From Baffinella frigidus (Eukaryota > Cryptophyceae > Cryptomonadales > Baffinellaceae), in the NCBI GenBank assembly GCA_026770585.1, contig MU646688.1:217338-238462 (forward strand): a stretch of DNA of 21,125 nucleotides, written 5' to 3'. The notes beneath the pieces are model-generated. The model did not search any database and had not been told where the DNA came from. It saw only the letters and a list, made by a program, of their open reading frames with translations. The translations under genes were made by a program, and so were the position numbers. Of this stretch, positions 16,741 through 21,125 are shown piece after piece (within the stretch, counting starts at the first letter, position 1; each line of letters opens with the position of its first letter).

Positions 16741-17755
16741 AAAAAGTGGAAAAAAGTTGACAGGCATTTAGACCATGGCATTTGAGCCGTCTTTGGATTT
16801 CCCACTAAATAACTTGTGTGTGCTTCTTCACTCCAGTCGAAGGAACGGGGCTGCCCCTTTCCCAGAGATGGGGGTGTTCGCGCCTTCGTCTCCGTTCTAC
16901 AACAACGAGAGCGTTTATTGATTACAAGACCAGCATGGCCACGTACGAGAACCTTTAGTACGTGGTCATGCTGGTCTTGTAATCAATAAAGTCTCTCTGC
17001 CCTCGGAAGGGTCCCGGGGGTGCCTGGCTGGCGAATAAGGGAACCCTCATTCGGCGTGAGAGAGGATCTGGTGCGGATCGCAGGCTGGCTGGTTGCCAGA
17101 TTGGTCCACAGTAAAACCCCACCCCTGCGGACCGGTTCAGGTCAGCGCTTACACGATTAGGTGTGTACCTTGCACTCTTTGATGTCTGTGTGGTGGCATG
17201 CGGTATCAATAAAGGACCCTTTTTTTCGTGCTGTGACTGGAAGTTTAATTATGAGCTCATAAGTTTACGTATAAGCTCGTAATTTTACATGAGAGCTGAT
17301 TTATATAAGCTCATCAGGAAACGCCTCCTGGCAAAGTCTTTTCAGTTGACGTTCTTGCCGATGAGACACATTTCAGCGTATCGAGAGAAACCTTTGTTAC
17401 TATCAAAACGGCCGCCATGTATGCACCCCCGCCGAGGCTGTGTCTGAGTAGGACCTGGAATCACAGAAAGAAACCTTCACCGTGTATTAATGCCAACATA
17501 GCCGCCATGAATGCACTCCCCCATCGAGGCGCTTGTAGCCTTGTAGGAGGCTACCCCAATTACAGTCGACCTATTGGTCCTCGTCGCTCTCGTCCTGGAC
17601 TAGGTCCTGACGACAGAGGCTGAGACGTGTCTGAGCAGAGGCCACGAGCGAGGGCGTGCACACTCAAAGCTAAACGAAGGCGCCGGGTGGTTTCGGTGGG
17701 AGGGGGGCAGCCTCGTGCACCCCTTCGCTCACCCCGACTGTCTGCTCCCGGATCA
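16741..17755. other. Intergenic stretch, no gene recognised
   Basis: Apart from the hairpin at 16914 it holds AATAAA-like hexamers at 17205-17211 and repeated TATAAGCTC/GAGCTCATAAG motifs (17248-17320). A repeated block, GCCGCCATGTATGCACCCCC (17411) / GCCGCCATGAATGCACTCCC (17502), has an inverted relative at 11015-11042. No long frame shows coding bias. Confidence 0.55.
16914..16990. repeat. 33-bp stem hairpin with AATAAA-type ends on both strands
   Basis: Arms 16914-16946 and 16958-16990 pair with one mismatch (a G-T wobble in RNA), with an 11-nt loop. The outer ends read CAATAAA on each strand, so both strands carry a canonical polyadenylation hexamer at the foot of the stem. It may be a two-way 3'-end signal, or the remnant of a foldback element. 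Confidence 0.8.
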
Positions 17756-18400
17756 TGAGGGTTGGGGTTTAGGGTTTAGAGTGCAGGGTGCAGGGTTCAC
17801 GGTGGGTTCACGGTGTAGGGTTAGGGTTTGGGGTTTGGGGTTTAGGGTTTGGGGTTTGGGGTTTAGGGTTTAGGGTTTAAGGTTTAGGGTTTAGGGTTTG
17901 GGGTGTGAGGTTCGGGGTGTGGGGTTTGTGTTTTCGGGTTTAGGGTTCAAGGTTTAGGGTGTGGGGTTCAGGGTTTAAGGTTTAGGATTTGGAGTTCAGC
18001 GTTTAGGGTTTAGGGTTCAGGTTTCAAGGTTTATAGTGAAGTGTTTAGGGTTCAGGGTTTGGGGTTTAGGGCTCAGGGTTTAGGGTTTAGAGTTTAGGGT
18101 TTGGGACATGGGGTTTAGGGTTTAGGGTTTGGGTTTTGGGGTTTAGGGTTTTGGGGTTTGGGTTTTAAGGTGTGTGGTTCAGTGCTGTAAGGTTCAGGGT
18201 TTATGGTTTATGGTTGACGGGGTTTAGGTTTCAGGGTTTAGGCTTTGTGGTTGAGTTTTTTAAGTTTAGGGTGTAAGGTTTTGGTCTTAGGGTTTAGTGT
18301 TTGGGGGTTGGGATTTAGGTTTTAGGGTTTAGGGTCTACGGTTTAGGGTTTAGGGATTGATGGTGCGGGGATTTAGGGTTGAGGGTTCAGGGTTTAGTTG
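17756..18400. repeat. Large TTTAGGG telomere-like array
   Basis: About 645 nt of TTTAGGG, TTTGGGG and TTCAGGG units with many variants, G-rich on the plus strand. The degeneracy and internal position argue against an active telomere at this point. Confidence 0.93.
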
Positions 18401-18816
18401 GTTGGTTTCGTGCACAGCAGTTCAAGAAAGACCGCCGGTTTAATAAAGACAGTGCGAGAAAGCCACTTTATTGAAACGAGGGCGGTGCATGGGCTGTGCG
18501 GGGCACTAACCCGAGAAGCCCGAGGGGTTCAGGAGGAAGGAGAGCACCACCTCGACGTGTGAGACCCCGCTTGGGAGGCCACCGAGGCTCGTCACCTGTC
18601 CGACCGAGGCTCACGTCGTGGGTCAGGTGAAGACCGCTCCTTATCTCCCCGAGGACGGGGGAAAGCGAGCTTGAATCAATTGACCAACACTCCCAGGACA
18701 AACGCAGGGTTCAGGTATTCGAGGGTTCACGGTTTAGGGTTTAGGGTTTAGGGGATACGTTGGAGCATATCCGGATATGGCTGGGAGATGCGAGTGCTCT
18801 GGGAGCCCGGACCGCG
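18401..18816. other. Unassigned stretch right of the telomere-like array
   Basis: Contains an AATAAA (18442-18447) and a minus-strand frame 18468-18701 (77 codons, Leu/Pro/Arg-rich) with no recognisable domain. A short TTTAGGG run follows at 18733-18752. No gene is supported. Confidence 0.45.
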
Positions 18817-18960
18817 CAAGACTATTTAGGTCCTGCCTGGTTCTTCGAACTCCCAAAATGGGCGGACACTGGAACTTGTCCTGCAGAAAAGCCATGATTC
18901 CTTTCGGATCACATTCACAGGCCCTCCGGTGCAGAGGATCGCAGCAGAAACCGGAAAGGG
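18817..18960 (-). repeat. Dispersed repeat, copy e (inverted)
   Basis: The complement of copies b and d: ACTCCCAAAATGGGCGGACA and GAGGATCGCAGCAGAAACCG correspond to TGTCCGCCTATGTTGGGAGT and CGGTTTCTGCTGCGATCCTC. Confidence 0.78.
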
Positions 18961-19111
18961 GACGAGCTCGCAGGACCCATCCTCATCAATGGGGCGTCTG
19001 ATTTCGTTATTTCAGAGGCTGATTACTGATCCAGCATGGGATAGGCCCGCCTCCGGGAGCATGTTTACCAGGTCCCTGAGGGTCCAGGACCGCCTCGGGA
19101 GGAGGGGCCGA

Positions 19112-19157
19112 CACAAGCGACATTGCGCCCGGACTTCCGGACGCAATGTCGATTGTG
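19112..19157. repeat. Inverted repeat around CGACATTGCG
   Basis: CGACATTGCG (19118-19127) pairs with CGCAATGTCG (19142-19151), with an inner CCGG/CCGG stem and partly matching flanks CACAA/TTGTG. The Tm is probably high; its role is unknown. Confidence 0.75.
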
Positions 19158-19564
19158 CAACGTGTGTAGTATTTTTTTGATAAAAAGAATCTAGATTCTT
19201 CTGTGACTGTTTTCAAGAAGTCGCTTATCAGTTTTGTCATTCTAAGGCGAATAGAAGGACATCACGACCTGGCCATGACTAATATCCGACTACGGACTGA
19301 TAAGGACTGTCACGTGTGATCACGATGTCATCACGATGGTGATCTGTGATCACAAAAGGACGTCAAAAGCAGGTCAAAAGTGACACACTTGACTTTTTAC
19401 CACACGATTACTACGATCCTACACCTGGAATACACGGTACGTTTACAAATGGGTGTGTTTTCAGGGGGGCAAGGGTCTTATTTCCTCTTTGGGGGGGGAA
19501 ACGCGTCCCTCTTTCCCTTGACAAAACCTCTGCTCCAACACATCCGACCCCTCACACAGGAGCA

Positions 19565-20218
19565 ATGTGCCAGCAAGAGTCTGTGGAGACGGTCAAGGAG
19601 CTGATGGCCCACCTCTGGCGCGAGAAGAACGGGCTGGTGCAGCGCCTCAACGCCATCAATGAGCGCATCGAGAGCGAGAGCAAACTGGTGGCCAAGGTTC
19701 GCCTCAAGGCGGAGTGGATGGAGGAGAAGGAACGCTCTGTCGAGCTGCTCAACAAGATGACTGCGGCTCCGCAAGGCGTGCTCGATGAGGCGGACGACCT
19801 GGTTGGGGAGCTGACGCCCCCCGTCGGCAATCCCTCCTTTCCTCCTTTCTCCGACACCAACGGTGCAAACACGCCACCGCGCCACCCCTGGGCTTTCTCC
19901 CAGGCCAGGTCCGGCCTGAGAGCCAGCTGGAAAGAGCACGGCTGGACCTTATACCGTCTGCAGACGGAGCTATACACGACGACGATGGCCCAAATCTCCG
20001 GGGGTTTCGTGCGCCAAGCGACTCCCTGCGCGTCCTCGGCGTGCCTCATCACCGACGACAGCGCGGAGACCCCCGCCGCGCCCGCCTCCAAGATCACCAG
20101 ACGGACGAAGAAGCTGTCCCTCGGCGCACCGCAGCTCCTGACGCCTGTCCGCAAGTCATGGCTGCGAATGTGGAATCCTTCTCGGGTCAAGTGCGGTGAC
20201 GCGGACTGCAGCGGGTGA
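19565..20218 (+). CDS. Unrecognised coiled-coil protein (possibly one exon of a longer gene)
   Basis: 217 codons from the ATG at 19565. The frame stays open upstream to 19346, but the bias starts near the ATG, just after a CACACAG that could be a splice acceptor. Third positions are strongly G/C. Residues ~5-67 form a charged heptad-like helix (VKELMAHLWREKNGLVQRL and following), so a coiled coil is likely. The middle is Pro/Ser/Thr-rich and probably disordered. Near the end, RRTKKLSLG and LLTPVRKS resemble short basic motifs seen in chromatin- or spindle-associated proteins, but that is weak. A GT after CGCAA (20153) could be a donor, making the last ~22 residues intronic. I see no targeting signal or catalytic motif and cannot name a family. 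Confidence 0.5.
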   Translation: MCQQESVETVKELMAHLWREKNGLVQRLNAINERIESESKLVAKVRLKAEWMEEKERSVELLNKMTAAPQGVLDEADDLVGELTPPVGNPSFPPFSDTNGANTPPRHPWAFSQARSGLRASWKEHGWTLYRLQTELYTTTMAQISGGFVRQATPCASSACLITDDSAETPAAPASKITRRTKKLSLGAPQLLTPVRKSWLRMWNPSRVKCGDADCSG

Positions 20219-20224
20219 TGAAGC

Positions 20225-20312
20225 CGTGTTGGCTCTTTAGTTCCGTTAGGTTCTTCGAGCTCTCAACATAGGCGGACACTGGAACTGGTTCTGCAGAAAC
20301 GCCATGCTTCTT
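20225..20312 (-). repeat. Dispersed repeat, copy f (inverted fragment)
   Basis: TCTCAACATAGGCGGACACT and GGAACTGGTTCTGCAGAAAC are the complement of the end module of copy d. It starts a few bases after the stop codon of the coiled-coil ORF. Confidence 0.78.
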
Positions 20313-20551
20313 TTCGCCCGATTGGGCTGTATCACTCAACTCAAGGCCCAAGGGCCTGTATGATATCGAGAGTAATAAAGAAGAAGAAGAACATTGGGCT
20401 GGACCGGAGCTGAGGCGCAGAGTGTCGCCTATCTTCTCTGTTGTGATGTGAGAGTGAGGTGATGCGAGTGTAATACAAAGTTTACTCGCGAATAGGTGTA
20501 CGGCTTCCTGGCAGAGGCAGCAGACCACCATACGGGCGGAGCTTGCGTCTT

Positions 20552-20573
20552 TGATTTCGAGTAGCCCCTGCAC
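20552..20573. mobile_element. Family 2 foldback half-copy
   Basis: GATTTCGAGTAGCCCCTGCA matches the right terminus of the element at 12227-12338 (ATTTCGAGTAACCCCTGTA). No left arm is seen nearby. Confidence 0.55.
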
Positions 20574-20702
20574 TCATTGTGTGCCAACTTCACTGCGAAG
20601 CGCGAGCGTGCCGCGAGTGCCCCCGTCTCCTGGGGGGGTAAGAGAGCAGTCGTTTGAGCGGGCGTTGATTGACCAGAGAGGAGGAGCCTTAGCGAGGAAC
20701 TA

Positions 20703-20813
20703 AAGGGCTACCTCGCTCATAGGTAGCCACCCCCCCCCCTGGACCCTACAGTAGGCCTATCCACGATAGTCCTAGGGGGGGGCGCGGCTCCTTATGAGCG
20801 AGGTACCCCTGTA
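20703..20813. mobile_element. Palindromic MITE-like element, family 1
   Basis: Left arm AAGGGCTACCTCGCTCATAG, right arm CCTTATGAGCGAGGTACCCC, then TGTA. The interior has the family's C-run/G-run and CCTACAGTAGG. It lies about 6.8 kb from the cluster, so the family is dispersed. Confidence 0.82.
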
Positions 20814-21125
20814 GGCACGAAGACCTTGGAACACATGGCGATCTGGGGGCAAATGAAAAGTCGATTCACCGTATTTACTGTACAGCCTTGGGGAAACCCT
20901 TACACATCCACCTCTCTCACTCTCTCGCTCGCTGACTTCCGTACATTGGGGGAAACCTCTGCATTTCAACCTTACCACATTTATCTCCTTTCATCTTTGG
21001 TGTCTAACTGATCTCACCTCATCCCCCCCCATGATTCATCTCACCTGGTGGGGTATCCGTGGCTGGAGCTTTTATACTCCATCCATGGGATACCATGAGC
21101 CTCAAAGGAGGCTGACTTGGGCTCG
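20814..21125. other. Right end, nothing recognised
   Basis: A pyrimidine-rich stretch (TCTCTCACTCTCTCGCTCGC at 20914) and short frames without coding bias. No gene, RNA or repeat family could be assigned. Confidence 0.5.

Noticed and set aside
17756-18400. A true chromosome end
   Set aside because: The array is internal and highly degenerate with unique sequence on both sides, so it is an interstitial telomere-like repeat.
19478-20190. 153- and 212-codon minus-strand frames
   Set aside because: Opposite strand of the coiled-coil ORF. The plus frame has the better third-position bias and a heptad pattern, although the minus reading cannot be excluded absolutely.
20187-20573. 128-codon minus-strand frame
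   Set aside because: It runs through a dispersed repeat copy and a MITE end, and has no domain or coding bias.

Overview
This window looks like nuclear DNA of a photosynthetic alga with a secondary (red-lineage) plastid. Two predicted proteins begin with a signal peptide followed by a Phe-Ala-Pro type motif and a basic transit-like stretch, as in cryptophyte, ochrophyte and haptophyte plastid preproteins. Genes are split into small exons (48-103 nt, apart from first exons) by long GT-AG introns. The non-coding DNA is rich in Arabidopsis-type telomere-like repeats (CCCTAAA/TTTAGGG), homopolymer G/C runs, microsatellites and foldback elements. A cryptophyte-like alga is my preferred guess, but the lineage is not proven. 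I see no bacterial features (operons, Shine-Dalgarno sites, CRISPR) and no rRNA or tRNA genes.

Layout. (1) 1494-4043, minus strand: the 5' part of an ethanolamine-phosphate cytidylyltransferase (ECT) gene. Four exons were assembled by joining conserved segments; the rest probably lies beyond the left edge. (2) 4044-4263: a 220-bp gap between divergent genes, probably a shared promoter. (3) 4264-11828, plus strand: a seven-exon gene for a predicted plastid-targeted protein with a DUF2358 (SnoaL/NTF2-like) domain, joined in frame from start to stop. (4) 11340-13920: a dense cluster of short palindromic foldback (MITE-like) elements, one of which supplies the stop codon of the next gene. (5) 13901-14938, minus strand: an apparently intronless seven-helix PQ-loop (MPDU1/SWEET superfamily) protein with a plastid-type leader. 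(6) 14960-19345: repeat-rich DNA with no recognisable gene. It contains a five-to-six-copy dispersed repeat, several hairpins and a 0.65-kb TTTAGGG-like array. (7) 19565-20218, plus strand: an unrecognised coiled-coil ORF with strong coding bias. (8) 20219-21125: repeat fragments and one more foldback element.

The most unusual signal is that nearly every small exon is flanked in its introns by partial, decayed copies of its own edge. Copies of the 5' edge (acceptor plus exon start) lie upstream, and copies of the 3' edge (exon end plus donor) lie downstream. This occurs in both split genes, on both strands. In intron 5 of the DUF2358 gene it has grown into a ~255-bp higher-order repeat made of an exon tail plus about six 31-bp minisatellite units, most of which end in a donor-like AAG|GT. 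The pattern fits repeated tandem duplication across exon-intron boundaries as a way of lengthening introns while creating many decoy splice sites.

The ECT protein would act in phosphatidylethanolamine synthesis (Kennedy pathway). The PQ-loop and DUF2358 proteins are predicted to enter the plastid. Apart from the shared ECT/DUF2358 promoter region, nothing in the sequence ties the genes together functionally.
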